Positions 47,122 to 56,179 of a stretch of 64,000 nt of DNA are shown in pieces. Both the position numbers and the translations under genes were made by a program. Under the pieces are notes generated by a model. That model ran no database searches. It had not been told where the DNA came from and saw nothing but the letters and a program-made list of their open reading frames with translations. This DNA comes from Peteryoungia aggregata LMG 23059 (lineage in GTDB: Bacteria > Pseudomonadota > Alphaproteobacteria > Rhizobiales > Rhizobiaceae). The stretch covers positions 248,001-312,000 of the forward strand of contig NZ_JAUSUW010000006.1 in the NCBI RefSeq assembly GCF_030814435.1, in the 5' to 3' direction. The first letter of the stretch is position 1. The number at the start of each line of letters is the position of its first letter.

Positions 47122-48198
47122 TCACTGGGATGGTTCTGGCACCGGGACGAAGGTGTTTTCCTGCCATTGCAGCAGGCGATAGGGATTGTTCGTGAGTTCG
47201 TGATCCTCACCGAATGTCACCGGCCCTAGCGCTGTCTCGAACGTGGTCCCGACCAGGGCATCCGTCACGGGCGTTCCCATGGCGGTCGAGATTCCCCAGG
47301 CGTCTGCGATGATGGTGACCGCTGCATGGGCAGGTACCACGTAACCCTCGGGCTGGATTTCCGCCGCCGCAAATTCCGTCGCCAGTGCGCTGGCTGTCGG
47401 CCCCTGCGCTGTTTCGATCAGCCCTACGGCGAGCACGCCATCCTGGAGGGCCACGGGTTCGTTGGCCGAACGCAACGCTTCGCCGCCGAGGAGGGTCAGA
47501 GACAAGTTCTCGGACCGGGCATCCCTGGCGATGATCGCGACGTCATTGCGGTCGCCGCCGACGAAGGCACGGGTCACGCCAGCCGTCTTCAGCCGTCGGA
47601 CCAGTGCCAGCTGCTGTTCCTGGCCCGGTCGAAAGGTGTCGATGAAGGCGGGCTTCAGGCCGCGTTCTTCAAGGCTGATCCGGATGGCCTCGGTCAATTC
47701 GCGACCCCTGATGGTGCCATCTTCCAGAAGCGCGACCGGCGCGTCGGCCCAATCGCGCAGGATCACCTGGGAGAGCTTGGCCGCTTCCTGGTCGGCATTG
47801 GGGGCCAGCCGGAAAAGTGGCCAGTCCGCCTTGTTTGCATCCTCCATGATGCCCTTCCAGCGGACGGACAACGTGAACGCAGGTACGCCGGCCTCCGCCA
47901 GAATGGGCAGGGCATCCTTCAGGCTCTCGCTGCACAAGAAGCCGATGGCGGCTCTGGCTCCCGTTGCTGCAATCGCATCCGCGACCGCCTTGCCGCTGCC
48001 TTCGGTGCAGGCCTCGTCGACCTCGACAAGGGCAATGGAGAGTTTATTGGCGGCCAATGCCGCGCCCTGTCGGACCTGGTCGCCGAGGACCTCGAACTGT
48101 CCGGCTTTCGGTGCGACGACGGCCAGCTTCAATTCGGCCGCTGCCGCAGGTGCGAGGCCAATGGCCAGCAGGATCGGTGCCGTGAGCAGGCGTTTCAT
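47122..48198 (-). CDS. Periplasmic branched-chain amino acid-type ligand-binding protein
   Basis: 358 residues with signal peptide (MKRLLTAPILLAIGLAPAAAA) and the type I periplasmic fold of Peripla_BP_6 (LKLAVVAPKAGQFEVLGDQVRQGAALA; VALLEDGTIRG; FVGGDRNDVAIIARDA). GGGAGAAG supports ATG 48198 over ATG 48216. No permease or ATPase genes are adjacent, so it may be an orphan sensor or serve a remote ABC system. Confidence 0.85.
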   Translation of the reverse strand: MKRLLTAPILLAIGLAPAAAAELKLAVVAPKAGQFEVLGDQVRQGAALAANKLSIALVEVDEACTEGSGKAVADAIAATGARAAIGFLCSESLKDALPILAEAGVPAFTLSVRWKGIMEDANKADWPLFRLAPNADQEAAKLSQVILRDWADAPVALLEDGTIRGRELTEAIRISLEERGLKPAFIDTFRPGQEQQLALVRRLKTAGVTRAFVGGDRNDVAIIARDARSENLSLTLLGGEALRSANEPVALQDGVLAVGLIETAQGPTASALATEFAAAEIQPEGYVVPAHAAVTIIADAWGISTAMGTPVTDALVGTTFETALGPVTFGEDHELTNNPYRLLQWQENTFVPVPEPSQ

Positions 48199-48374
48199 CA
48201 GTGCTTCTCCCATCATGGTTCGATCCTAACCGAAAGCGCAGGCGATTGGAAATGCTGGCTTTCCGGGCTCGCATCGGGTGTTGCCGAGAAAACGCCGAGG
48301 TGTTGTGGAAAAGGTAAGGCCTGCGGCCCATATTGCCCCCGTGACGAAGCAAGTCAGCAAGGGGAGTGGGAAAT

Positions 48375-48866
48375 TTGAGTGTCGCAGGTCTTGATCCGGT
48401 CCTTTATCGCGACGCCATGAGCCGCTACGCTGGGCATGTGCAGATCGTTACAACAGAGCATCAGGGTGTTCGGCGCGGCGTTACGATTACCGCCGCCTGC
48501 TCGGTGTCCGACAGTCCTCCGACAGTGCTTGCCTGCCTCAACAATAGCAATCCGAGCAATGCCGTGCTCTTCGAGAGCGGGCATTTCGCGTTGAATACGC
48601 TGGGCGCCCATCATCAGGATCTCGCCAACGCCTTTGCCGGCTTCGGCAAGCTTTCCCCGGAGGACCGTTTTGCGCTCGCCGAATGGCAGATCTTGTCGAC
48701 CGGTTCGCCAGTCCTTACCGATGCGATCACCGCTTTTGATTGCGTCGTCACCGACCGGAAGGTGACCAACACCCACACCGTGCTCTTCGGTGAGGTCAAG
48801 GCGGTGCATTTCGGTGCCCGTGAGCCATCCCTCATCTATCTGGACCGGGGCTATCACACGCTATAA
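48375..48866 (+). CDS. Flavin reductase domain protein
   Basis: About 163 residues of the FMN-binding split barrel flavin reductase type (YAGHVQIVTTEHQGVRRGVTITAACSVSDSPPTVLACLNNSNPSN; FALNTLGAHHQDLANAFAG). Such proteins reduce FMN for monooxygenases or assist Mo enzymes. TTG 48375 with GGAG at eight-base spacing fits better than GTG 48366, which has no spacing. It starts the + strand run leading into the molybdenum maturation genes. Confidence 0.85.
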   Translation: MSVAGLDPVLYRDAMSRYAGHVQIVTTEHQGVRRGVTITAACSVSDSPPTVLACLNNSNPSNAVLFESGHFALNTLGAHHQDLANAFAGFGKLSPEDRFALAEWQILSTGSPVLTDAITAFDCVVTDRKVTNTHTVLFGEVKAVHFGAREPSLIYLDRGYHTL

Positions 48867-48892
48867 GCTTCTCCCCGAACATGGGAGGAGAC

Positions 48893-49825
48893 ATGGCGGA
48901 GACCTCGAGAACGGCATTGCCGGAGACGATCGATGGGATCATCGATCTACTTGCGGCTGAGGATTATCTGGCCGGTAGGCCGCTCGCGACCGTGCTGTTC
49001 CTGGCGCTGAGGATGAAACGCCCTCTGTTTCTCGAGGGCGAGGCTGGCGTCGGTAAGACGGAAGTCGCCAAGGTGCTGGCGAAGGCCCTCGATCGTCCGT
49101 TGATCCGGCTGCAATGCTATGAGGGACTCGATGTTTCCTCCGCCGTCTACGAGTGGAACTACCCTGCGCAGATGCTTGAAATCCGCATGGCTGAGGCCTC
49201 CGGGGTCTCGGACCGTTCACGGCTTGAAGGTGACATCTTCTCCGAACGCTACCTCATTCGCCGACCCGTGCTGCAGGCCCTGCAGGGTGAGCCCGGGCGC
49301 GCGCCGGTGTTCCTGATCGACGAGCTTGACCGCACGGATGAAGCCTTCGAAGCCTTCCTGCTCGAAGTGCTCTCCGACTTCCAGGTGACGATCCCGGAAT
49401 TCGGAACGGTGAAGGCCGCCGAGCCGCCGATCGTCATCGTGACATCGAACCGGACGCGCGAAGTGCACGACGCTTTGAAACGCCGTTGTCTCTATCATTG
49501 GGTCGACTATCCCGTTGCTGCCGACGAACTCGCCATCATCAGGCGCAAGGTCAAGGGCTGCAACGAACAGCTCTCCCGCCAGATCGTCGCCTATGTTCAG
49601 AAGCTGAGGACCATCGATCTCTTCAAGAATCCGGGGATTGCCGAAACCATCGACTGGGCGACGGCGCTTACCGAACTCGATCGCCTCGCACTCGATCCGG
49701 AGACGATTGCGGATACGCTGGGCACGCTCCTGAAATATCAGGAGGACATTGCCCGCATCCAGGGGAGCGAAGGCGAAAAGCTGCTCTCCGAGGTGAAGGC
49801 AGAGCTGCTGGCGAAGGCCGGCTGA
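48893..49825 (+). CDS. MoxR-type AAA+ ATPase (CoxD-like)
   Basis: 310 residues. Walker A GEAGVGKT and Walker B VFLIDELDR, with the arginine-rich sensor region. CoxD-type AAA+ ATPases help insert or sulfurate the Mo-Cu or Mo cofactor in xanthine/CO dehydrogenase-type enzymes. GGAGGAG precedes ATG 48893. The next gene, a CoxE-like VWA protein, follows after one base. Confidence 0.9.
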   Translation: MAETSRTALPETIDGIIDLLAAEDYLAGRPLATVLFLALRMKRPLFLEGEAGVGKTEVAKVLAKALDRPLIRLQCYEGLDVSSAVYEWNYPAQMLEIRMAEASGVSDRSRLEGDIFSERYLIRRPVLQALQGEPGRAPVFLIDELDRTDEAFEAFLLEVLSDFQVTIPEFGTVKAAEPPIVIVTSNRTREVHDALKRRCLYHWVDYPVAADELAIIRRKVKGCNEQLSRQIVAYVQKLRTIDLFKNPGIAETIDWATALTELDRLALDPETIADTLGTLLKYQEDIARIQGSEGEKLLSEVKAELLAKAG

Positions 49826-49826
49826 G

Positions 49827-51101
49827 ATGGAAACCTTCGGGCCGCACCAGGGCAGCGGACGCGACGGCATTGTCGTGCCGCCACCGGCACAGGGTGATGG
49901 GCGGCTCGCCGACAACATCGTGCATTTCGCCCGCGTCTTGAGAAAGGCTGGTCTGAAGCCAGGACCGGGCGCCGTGATCGATGCCATCGAGGCGATTGAT
50001 GCGATCGGCATCGGCTCGCGCAACGAGTTTCATGCGGCGCTCTCGGCCATCTTCGTCAAGCGCCACGAGGACCAGCCCGTCTTCGATGAGGCCTTTTCGA
50101 TCTTCTGGCGCTCGCGCGACCTGGTTGGCAAGATGATCGCGCTGATGTCGCCGGTGGCGGCAATCGGCGAGCGACAAAAGCCCAAGGCCGGCGGTGCGCG
50201 GGTGAGTGACGCCCTGTTTGCCGACAAGAGTTGCGAGCCGAAGCCGCGCGACGAGCCCGATGTCGAGATCGATGCGCGGCTCACGGTCTCCGGCCAGGAG
50301 GTCTTTCGCCGGCTTGACTTCGGCCAGATGACGGCGGCGGAACTCAAGGAGGCACGCCGTGCGATCGAACGGCTCGCCATGCCGCTCGATCTGGTCCAGA
50401 CCCGGCGCTATCGGCTGTCACCCCGCGGGCGGATCATCGATCCGCGGGCGACGATGCGGCAGTCGCTGCGCACGGGCGGCGATCTCATGCTGCCGAAATT
50501 CCGCGAGCGCCGACAACAGCCGCCGCCGCTCGTCATCCTCGCCGACATTTCTGGCTCGATGAGCCAGTATACCCGGATCTTTCTGCACTTCCTGCATGTG
50601 CTGACGGAACGTCGGCGTCGGGTGCATACCTTCCTGTTCGGGACGCGGCTTACCAATGTCACCCGCCAGTTGAGGCATCGCGACCCGGACGAAGCCATTG
50701 CCCAGTGCAACGAGGCGGTCGCCGACTGGTCCGGCGGTACGCGCATCGGCGAGACGCTGAAGTTGTTCAACCGGCATTGGGGGCGGCGCGTTCTGGGCCA
50801 GGGCGCCGTTGTGCTGCTGATAACAGACGGGCTGGAGCGTGGCGAGGTCGAGTTGCTGGCCCGTGAGACCGATCGTCTTCACCGCTCCTGCCGTCGGCTC
50901 GTCTGGCTCAACCCACTCCTGCGCTTTGCCGGTTTCGAGGCGCGTGCGCGGGGTGTGCGGGCCATGCTGCCGCATGTCGACGAACTGCGCTCGGTTCACA
51001 ATCTGGAAGCGCTGTCGGATCTGGTGCACTGTCTCTCTGGAGCGCCGGATCGGGATTGCGATCCGCGACGCTATCTCGGGTCCCAAAGGAGCGAGCCATG
51101 A
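49827..51101 (+). CDS. CoxE-like VWA domain protein
   Basis: 424 residues. N-terminal helical region, then a von Willebrand A domain with the MIDAS motif DISGSMS near residue 242 and VVLLITDGLERGE. MoxR ATPases and VWA proteins act as chaperone pairs; with CoxD it is thought to mature molybdenum hydroxylases. Its stop overlaps the XdhC start (ATGA). Confidence 0.9.
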   Translation: METFGPHQGSGRDGIVVPPPAQGDGRLADNIVHFARVLRKAGLKPGPGAVIDAIEAIDAIGIGSRNEFHAALSAIFVKRHEDQPVFDEAFSIFWRSRDLVGKMIALMSPVAAIGERQKPKAGGARVSDALFADKSCEPKPRDEPDVEIDARLTVSGQEVFRRLDFGQMTAAELKEARRAIERLAMPLDLVQTRRYRLSPRGRIIDPRATMRQSLRTGGDLMLPKFRERRQQPPPLVILADISGSMSQYTRIFLHFLHVLTERRRRVHTFLFGTRLTNVTRQLRHRDPDEAIAQCNEAVADWSGGTRIGETLKLFNRHWGRRVLGQGAVVLLITDGLERGEVELLARETDRLHRSCRRLVWLNPLLRFAGFEARARGVRAMLPHVDELRSVHNLEALSDLVHCLSGAPDRDCDPRRYLGSQRSEP

Positions 51102-51427
51102 GTATTGATACCGTTCTGCGAGATCCACTTGCGATTGCCGAAAGCTGGCAGGCGGAAGGACGCTCTCTTGCTATCGCCACCGTCATTGAAACCTGGGGCT
51201 CGGCACCGCGTCCTGTCGGCAGCCATCTGGTGATCGACAGCGAGGGCAATTTCGAAGGTTCCGTCTCCGGCGGCTGCGTTGAAGGAGCCGTCATCACCGA
51301 CGCGCTTGACGTCATCGAAAGCGGGACGCCAAAGATGCTCGAATTCGGTGTTGCCGATGAGACGGCTTGGCGCGTCGGCCTCTCCTGTGGTGGGCGGATC
51401 AGGGTCCTTGTCGAGAGGCTCGGGTGA
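51098..51427 (+). CDS. XdhC/CoxI N-terminal domain protein
   Basis: 109 residues carrying only the N-terminal XdhC_CoxI domain (AIATVIETWGSAPRPVGSHLVID, VSGGCVEG). XdhC binds and shields sulfurated molybdenum cofactor. The protein is split: the Rossmann half is a separate gene that overlaps it by one base (TGATG). Confidence 0.9.
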   Translation: MSIDTVLRDPLAIAESWQAEGRSLAIATVIETWGSAPRPVGSHLVIDSEGNFEGSVSGGCVEGAVITDALDVIESGTPKMLEFGVADETAWRVGLSCGGRIRVLVERLG

Positions 51428-52143
51428 TGGATATTGCAACGCTGAAGGCACTGAATGCTGCGAAACGCGAACGTCATGGCGCCGTGCTGGTAACGGACAT
51501 TGCTGCCGGCACGTCCCGGCTGGTGGCGGAAGACCAGGTGCCGGCTGACGCGCTTGGCGCAGATGTCGCTGAGCGGCTGCTTTCGGGAAAATCCGGCATG
51601 ATTGAGGTTGATGGTCGGAGTGTCTTTCTCAATGTTCACCTGCCGCCTCCGAGGATCGTGGTGATCGGCGCCGTCCATATCAGTCAGGCTCTGGCGCCGA
51701 TGGCAGCGCTTGCTGGTTTCGCTGTGACAATCATCGATCCGCGCACGGCCTTTGCCACGCCCGAACGGTTTGCCGGTCTCGACCTGCGCGCCGACTGGCC
51801 GGATGACGTTTTCGCAACGATGCAGCTCGACCGCTACAGTGCCATGGTCGCGGTAACCCATGATCCGAAGATCGACGACCCAGGCCTCACCGCGGCCCTC
51901 AAGGCCGGATGTTTCTATGTTGGTGCGCTCGGGTCGCGCAAAACCCATGCGAAACGCGTGGAGCGGTTGGCAGAGGCTGGCTTTGATGCTGAGACCATCG
52001 CCCGTATCCGTGCTCCCATCGGCCTCGACATAGCAGCGTCAACGCCTGCCGAGATCGCCGTTGCGATAACTGCCGAAATCATCCAGTCGCTCCGGCGGCG
52101 GAGCCTGGTGTCGGCCTCCACGTCGGATGAGGCGTCTGCATGA
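51427..52143 (+). CDS. XdhC C-terminal (Rossmann) domain protein
   Basis: 238 residues. A short N-terminal lead then the XdhC_C domain (RIVVIGAVHISQALAPMAAL, AVTHDPKIDDPGL, YVGALGSRKTHAKRVERL). Together with the preceding gene it makes a complete XdhC in two pieces. Its ATG shares a base with the XdhC-N stop, and its stop overlaps the next start (ATGA). Confidence 0.88.
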   Translation: MDIATLKALNAAKRERHGAVLVTDIAAGTSRLVAEDQVPADALGADVAERLLSGKSGMIEVDGRSVFLNVHLPPPRIVVIGAVHISQALAPMAALAGFAVTIIDPRTAFATPERFAGLDLRADWPDDVFATMQLDRYSAMVAVTHDPKIDDPGLTAALKAGCFYVGALGSRKTHAKRVERLAEAGFDAETIARIRAPIGLDIAASTPAEIAVAITAEIIQSLRRRSLVSASTSDEASA

Positions 52144-53786
52144 AGTTCGGACCGATCCCGGTCGAGGCGGCCGAGGGCTCGATCCTCGCCCATTCCCAGC
52201 CGCTCGCCTCCGGAAAACTGTCAAAGGGGCATCGTCTGGAGGCGGCCGATCTTGCGCGCCTTGTAGCCGAGGGGGTCTCGTCCGTCATTGCTTGCCGCCT
52301 TGATCCTGACGATATGGCAGAGGACGAAGCGGCAGAGAAACTGGCGGCTGCGGTCGTGCCAAGCGGGTTCAGCCGCAGTCCCGCTTCCACCGGGCGCGTA
52401 AACTTCTATGCTTCCGACAATGGGTTGTTTCTTGCCGACAGGCATGCGGTTGATCGTTTCAACAGTATCGATCCCGCAATCACGCTCGCCTGCCTTGCCG
52501 ATCGCCGTGACGTGCGGGCCGGCGATCTCGTCGCGACGATCAAGATCATCCCGCTCGCAGTCGCCGGCCGCAGCATCGAGGCTGCGGCCGTGATCTTGCG
52601 GGCTGGTTCTGCCTTTGAAGTTGCGCCCTATCTGACACACCGCGTTCATCTGGTTGCGACGCAACTGCCATCGCTCAAACCGTCGGTGATGGACAAGACG
52701 GCACGCGTGCTCGAAGCGCGGCTTGCGCCCTCGGGCAGCCGCCTGGTCTCCGAAACGCGCGTGGTCCACCAGGCCGAGCCGGTGGCGCAGGCCATTCGTG
52801 CGGCGCTGGATGGAGCCCGGGCGGACGAGGGGGAAGACCCATTGCTTGTCGTCGTCTTCGGCGCTTCGGCTGTTGCCGATGCCGAGGATGTCATACCTGC
52901 GGCGATCCAACTTGCCGGCGGGGTCGTCGATCAGGTGGGGCTGCCGGTTGATCCGGGCAATCTGCTCGTGCTCGGCCATGTCGGCGCCGTGCGTGTCCTC
53001 GGCGCCCCCGGCTGTGCGCGGTCGCCGAAGGAAAATGGTTTTGACTGGGTGTTGAACCGGATCCTCGCGGGACACCCACCAGATCGGATCGAGATTACAG
53101 GTTGGGGCGTCGGCGGTCTCCTGATGGAGATCCCGAGTCGCCCACTTCCGCGCCTTGCGGCTACCGCAGAGGCAGACCCTCTTGCCCTCGGCCTTGTGGT
53201 GCTCGCTGCCGGTCGGGCCAGTCGGATGGGCGAGGGCGGTCGCCACAAGCTGCTCGCCGAATTCGAGGGCGAGCCGCTGGTCCGGCGCTCGGTGCGTCAA
53301 GCGGTGGAGGCCAAGGTCGGTCCCGTGACTGTTGTCACCGGTCATCGTAGTGACGAGGTTGCAGATGCTCTTGCCGGTCTCGGGGCGAGGGTTCTACAAA
53401 ACAGGGACTTTGCCAGCGGCATGGCAAGCTCGCTCAAAGCCGGGCTGGCGGCGATCGAAGCCGAAGGGCTTCCGGGTATGATGGTGTTGCTTGCCGATAT
53501 GCCCAATGTGTCCGCAACCGATATAGCGACGCTTGTCCGTGCTTACGCGAAGTCAGGTGGCAAGGCGATCGTGCGCGCCGTCGCCGACGGCCAGCGCGGC
53601 AATCCGGTGATCCTGCCGGCCGCGACCTTTGAAGCATTGAAGTCGCTCGAGGGCGACATCGGCGCGCGCCCGGTGATCGAGAATGCGGGCCTTGCCGTCA
53701 TCGATGTTGAAATCGGCCCTGCTGCACGGCTGGATGTGGACACGCCCGAGGCTATTCTGGCGGCCGGCGGCATTCTGAAGGGCTGA
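52140..53786 (+). CDS. Molybdopterin-binding / MobA-like nucleotidyltransferase fusion
   Basis: 548 residues. The first about 340 resemble a MoeA/MoCF-type molybdopterin-binding protein, and the C-terminal part (from about 350) is an NTP_transf_3 domain with LAAGRASRMGEGGRHKLLAEFEG and DMPNVSATDI. MocA/MobA-type enzymes add CMP or GMP to molybdopterin. In this operon it probably makes the dinucleotide cofactor for the enzyme served by the CoxD/CoxE/XdhC proteins. Confidence 0.88.
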   Translation: MKFGPIPVEAAEGSILAHSQPLASGKLSKGHRLEAADLARLVAEGVSSVIACRLDPDDMAEDEAAEKLAAAVVPSGFSRSPASTGRVNFYASDNGLFLADRHAVDRFNSIDPAITLACLADRRDVRAGDLVATIKIIPLAVAGRSIEAAAVILRAGSAFEVAPYLTHRVHLVATQLPSLKPSVMDKTARVLEARLAPSGSRLVSETRVVHQAEPVAQAIRAALDGARADEGEDPLLVVVFGASAVADAEDVIPAAIQLAGGVVDQVGLPVDPGNLLVLGHVGAVRVLGAPGCARSPKENGFDWVLNRILAGHPPDRIEITGWGVGGLLMEIPSRPLPRLAATAEADPLALGLVVLAAGRASRMGEGGRHKLLAEFEGEPLVRRSVRQAVEAKVGPVTVVTGHRSDEVADALAGLGARVLQNRDFASGMASSLKAGLAAIEAEGLPGMMVLLADMPNVSATDIATLVRAYAKSGGKAIVRAVADGQRGNPVILPAATFEALKSLEGDIGARPVIENAGLAVIDVEIGPAARLDVDTPEAILAAGGILKG

Positions 53787-53791
53787 CTGAC

Positions 53792-54133
53792 ATGGACAAT
53801 GCGGCGATCGAGGACATGTTCGAGGCGGTGGGACCTGTCAGCATCCGCCGGATGTTCGGCGGCAAGGGCATCTATGCCCGTGGCGTCATCTTCGCAGTCG
53901 AACTGCGCGGCGAGCTGATGCTGAAAGGCGATGCGCTCAGCGCAACATTGCTGGAAGAGGCCGGCGCGAAGCGTTGGTGCTACGAGGGCAAGAGCGGCAA
54001 ACCCGTTGCCATGCCCTATTGGACGATCCCCGACGAAGCACTTGACGATCCCGATCTGATGGCCAAATGGGCGCGGATCGCGCTCGATGCGGCGATCCGG
54101 GTCACGGAACGGGAGGCAGATCAGCGCAGATAA
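53792..54133 (+). CDS. TfoX/Sxy N-terminal domain protein
   Basis: 113 residues with the TfoX_N signature VSIRRMFGGKGIYARGVIFAV. In gamma-proteobacteria Sxy/TfoX promotes competence; stand-alone N domains are widespread and uncharacterised. Its 3' end overlaps the convergent Nudix gene by 13 bases. Confidence 0.88.
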   Translation: MDNAAIEDMFEAVGPVSIRRMFGGKGIYARGVIFAVELRGELMLKGDALSATLLEEAGAKRWCYEGKSGKPVAMPYWTIPDEALDDPDLMAKWARIALDAAIRVTEREADQRR

Positions 54134-54528
54134 GGAAGCACAGCCTGCGTGAAAACCGAGAGCGGTTGCGGCAGGTCATCTAGGTCGAAGAAACCGATTT
54201 CAGAGAGCTTGTCGGGTTCGGTCAATTGTGGCTCGCCGGTCGTGTCGTCTGTAACGTAAAGCAGCGAGACCCAGTGCTGGCGGTCCGCCTCGATCCGCTG
54301 CTCGGTCACGCCCAGATGGCGGATCGCACCGATCGAAAGCCCCGTTTCTTCCTCTGCTTCGCGGCGCGCGGCAAGCTCTGCCGGCTCCATGTGGTCTACC
54401 TTGCCGCCCACAATGTTCCAGTGTCCGGCCTCCGGCGCCTTCATGCGCTTGCATAAAAGCAGTTTGCCATCCCGAAGGATGGCAAGGCCGACCCCGAGAC
54501 CGGGGAAATCGAGACCGGGCTGACCCAA
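54121..54528 (-). CDS. Nudix hydrolase
   Basis: 135 residues. The Nudix box GGKVDHMEPAELAARREAEEETGL fits Gx5Ex7REUxEExGU. TTG 54528, with AAGG upstream inside the end of rhlE, is the likely start. It sits six bases after rhlE on the same strand. Substrate (nucleotide or related) unknown. Confidence 0.88.
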   Translation of the reverse strand: MGQPGLDFPGLGVGLAILRDGKLLLCKRMKAPEAGHWNIVGGKVDHMEPAELAARREAEEETGLSIGAIRHLGVTEQRIEADRQHWVSLLYVTDDTTGEPQLTEPDKLSEIGFFDLDDLPQPLSVFTQAVLPYLR

Positions 54529-54533
54529 AGCGA

Positions 54534-56075
54534 TCAGGCCTTCGCGGCGACGATCAGCATGAAGGCGGGGATGTCATCGCCGAAGCCGACAGGTGTCGGG
54601 CCGTCGTCATGGTCGTGGTGACGGTTGCGACGACGATCGCGATTGTCGTCATTGGCCGGCGACGGATTGTTGCGGTTGTTGCGTGGGTTCTGATCGCGGC
54701 GCTTGTCCGTTCTGCGTTCCGCCGCTACCGGTTCTGCCTTGACCACTTCCACCTTCACCGCTTCCATCACCTGTTGTTCCTCTACCGGTTTGACATACTC
54801 GCTGCGCGTATCGGATTTATGACCGCCGCGCCGCTCGCGACCCTTGTCGCGACCGCGTTTTCCACGGCTTTCGTCGTGGCTTTCCGCCGGCGCCGGAAGC
54901 GCCGAGAGGTCACCATCAAGCCATTCGATCTTCTGGTCGATCAGCTTTTCGATCGCATCGAGGAACTTGGTGTCGCTGCGCGTCACCAGGGTAAAGGCTG
55001 CCCCCGACCGTCCTGCACGGCCGGTACGGCCAATGCGGTGGACATAGTCTTCGGCATGGATTGGAACGTCGAAATTGAAGACGTGGCTGACATCGGGAAT
55101 GTCGAGGCCGCGGGCGGCAACGTCAGAGGCGACGAGCAGCGTGATCGCATTGGCCTTGAAGTTTGCCAGCATGGTCGTGCGTGAACGCTGGTCCATGTCG
55201 CCATGCAGGGCGCCGACCGAGAAGCCGTGGCGGTTGAGCGAGCGGAAGAGGTCGGCGACATCCTTCTTGCGGTTGCAGAAGATGATCGCGTTCTTCAGGT
55301 CGTCCTGGGCACGGATCAGGTCACGCAGCGTCGAGCGCTTTTCGTAATCCTTGTTGTGGCAGGCCACCAGGCGCTGGGTCACGGTCTTGGCCGTCGAGGA
55401 CGGCGGGGCGACTTCGATGCGCTCCGGGTTCTGCAGGAACTGGTCGGCCAGCTTCTGGATCTCCGGCGGCATGGTCGCCGAGAAGAACAGCGTCTGGCGC
55501 GTGAAGGGGATCATCTTGGCGATGCGCTCGATGTCGGGGATGAAGCCCATGTCGAGCATGCGGTCTGCTTCGTCGATGACGAAGACTTCAACGCCGGTCA
55601 TCAAGAGCTTGCCGCGTTCGCAATGGTCGAGCAGGCGGCCGGGCGTGCAGATCAGGACGTCTGCACCGCGTTCCAGCTTGCGGTCCTGCTCGTCGAAGGA
55701 CACGCCGCCGATCAGGAGCGCGACGTTGAGCTTGTGATTCTTGCCATACTTCTCGAAGTTCTCGGCGACCTGGGCTGCGAGTTCGCGCGTCGGCTCCAGA
55801 ATGAGCGTGCGCGGCATGCGGGCGCGGGCGCGGCCTTTTTCGAGCAGGGTCAACATCGGGAGAACGAAGGATGCCGTCTTGCCGGTGCCAGTCTGCGCAA
55901 TGCCTAGAATGTCCCGCCGTTGCAGGGCCGGCGGAATGGCGCCTGCCTGGATTGGGGTCGGGATCGTGTAGCCGGCATCAGTGACGGCAGAAAGGACTTT
56001 TTGGCTCAGGCCAAGGTCAGCAAAAGTGGTCAAAGGGAAGTAGTTTCCGTTCCTGTTCTCGCGAACATCGCTCAA
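54534..56075 (-). CDS. rhlE: DEAD-box RNA helicase RhlE
   Basis: 513 residues. Q motif (TPTPIQAGAIPPAL), motif I AQTGTGKTASF, Ia, II DEAD (VIDEADRMLDMGF), III SAT, and C-terminal RecA motifs including HRIGRTGRAGRSG. The tail is long, basic and Asn/Arg/Asp-rich (DDNRDRRRNRHHDHDDG), as in alphaproteobacterial RhlE proteins, which act in RNA decay and ribosome assembly. Start appears to be TTG 56075. A promoter and 15-bp direct repeats lie upstream. Confidence 0.94.
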   Translation of the reverse strand: MSDVRENRNGNYFPLTTFADLGLSQKVLSAVTDAGYTIPTPIQAGAIPPALQRRDILGIAQTGTGKTASFVLPMLTLLEKGRARARMPRTLILEPTRELAAQVAENFEKYGKNHKLNVALLIGGVSFDEQDRKLERGADVLICTPGRLLDHCERGKLLMTGVEVFVIDEADRMLDMGFIPDIERIAKMIPFTRQTLFFSATMPPEIQKLADQFLQNPERIEVAPPSSTAKTVTQRLVACHNKDYEKRSTLRDLIRAQDDLKNAIIFCNRKKDVADLFRSLNRHGFSVGALHGDMDQRSRTTMLANFKANAITLLVASDVAARGLDIPDVSHVFNFDVPIHAEDYVHRIGRTGRAGRSGAAFTLVTRSDTKFLDAIEKLIDQKIEWLDGDLSALPAPAESHDESRGKRGRDKGRERRGGHKSDTRSEYVKPVEEQQVMEAVKVEVVKAEPVAAERRTDKRRDQNPRNNRNNPSPANDDNRDRRRNRHHDHDDGPTPVGFGDDIPAFMLIVAAKA

Positions 56076-56107
56076 AAGCCCGTGAGATCGGGCGCCAATG
56101 GTTGCGG

Positions 56108-56136
56108 CGAATAGAAGGAAACTGCCGGAAAGTCAA
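56108..56136 (-). promoter_or_regulatory. Promoter of rhlE
   Basis: Minus strand TTGACT, 17-bp spacer, TATTCG, about 35 bases upstream of the rhlE start. One direct repeat fills the spacer, the other lies just upstream of the -35. Confidence 0.6.
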
Positions 56137-56149
56137 GGAAACTGCCGGA
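56115..56149. repeat. 15-bp direct repeats over the rhlE promoter
   Basis: AAGGAAACTGCCGGA occurs perfectly at 56115-56129 and 56135-56149, a 20-bp period, i.e. two helical turns. Placement over a promoter with identical face suggests a dimeric regulator. No known regulator with this site is recalled. Confidence 0.65.
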
Positions 56150-56179
56150 TTTAACCCTACAAAGGCTTAATCATCACGA

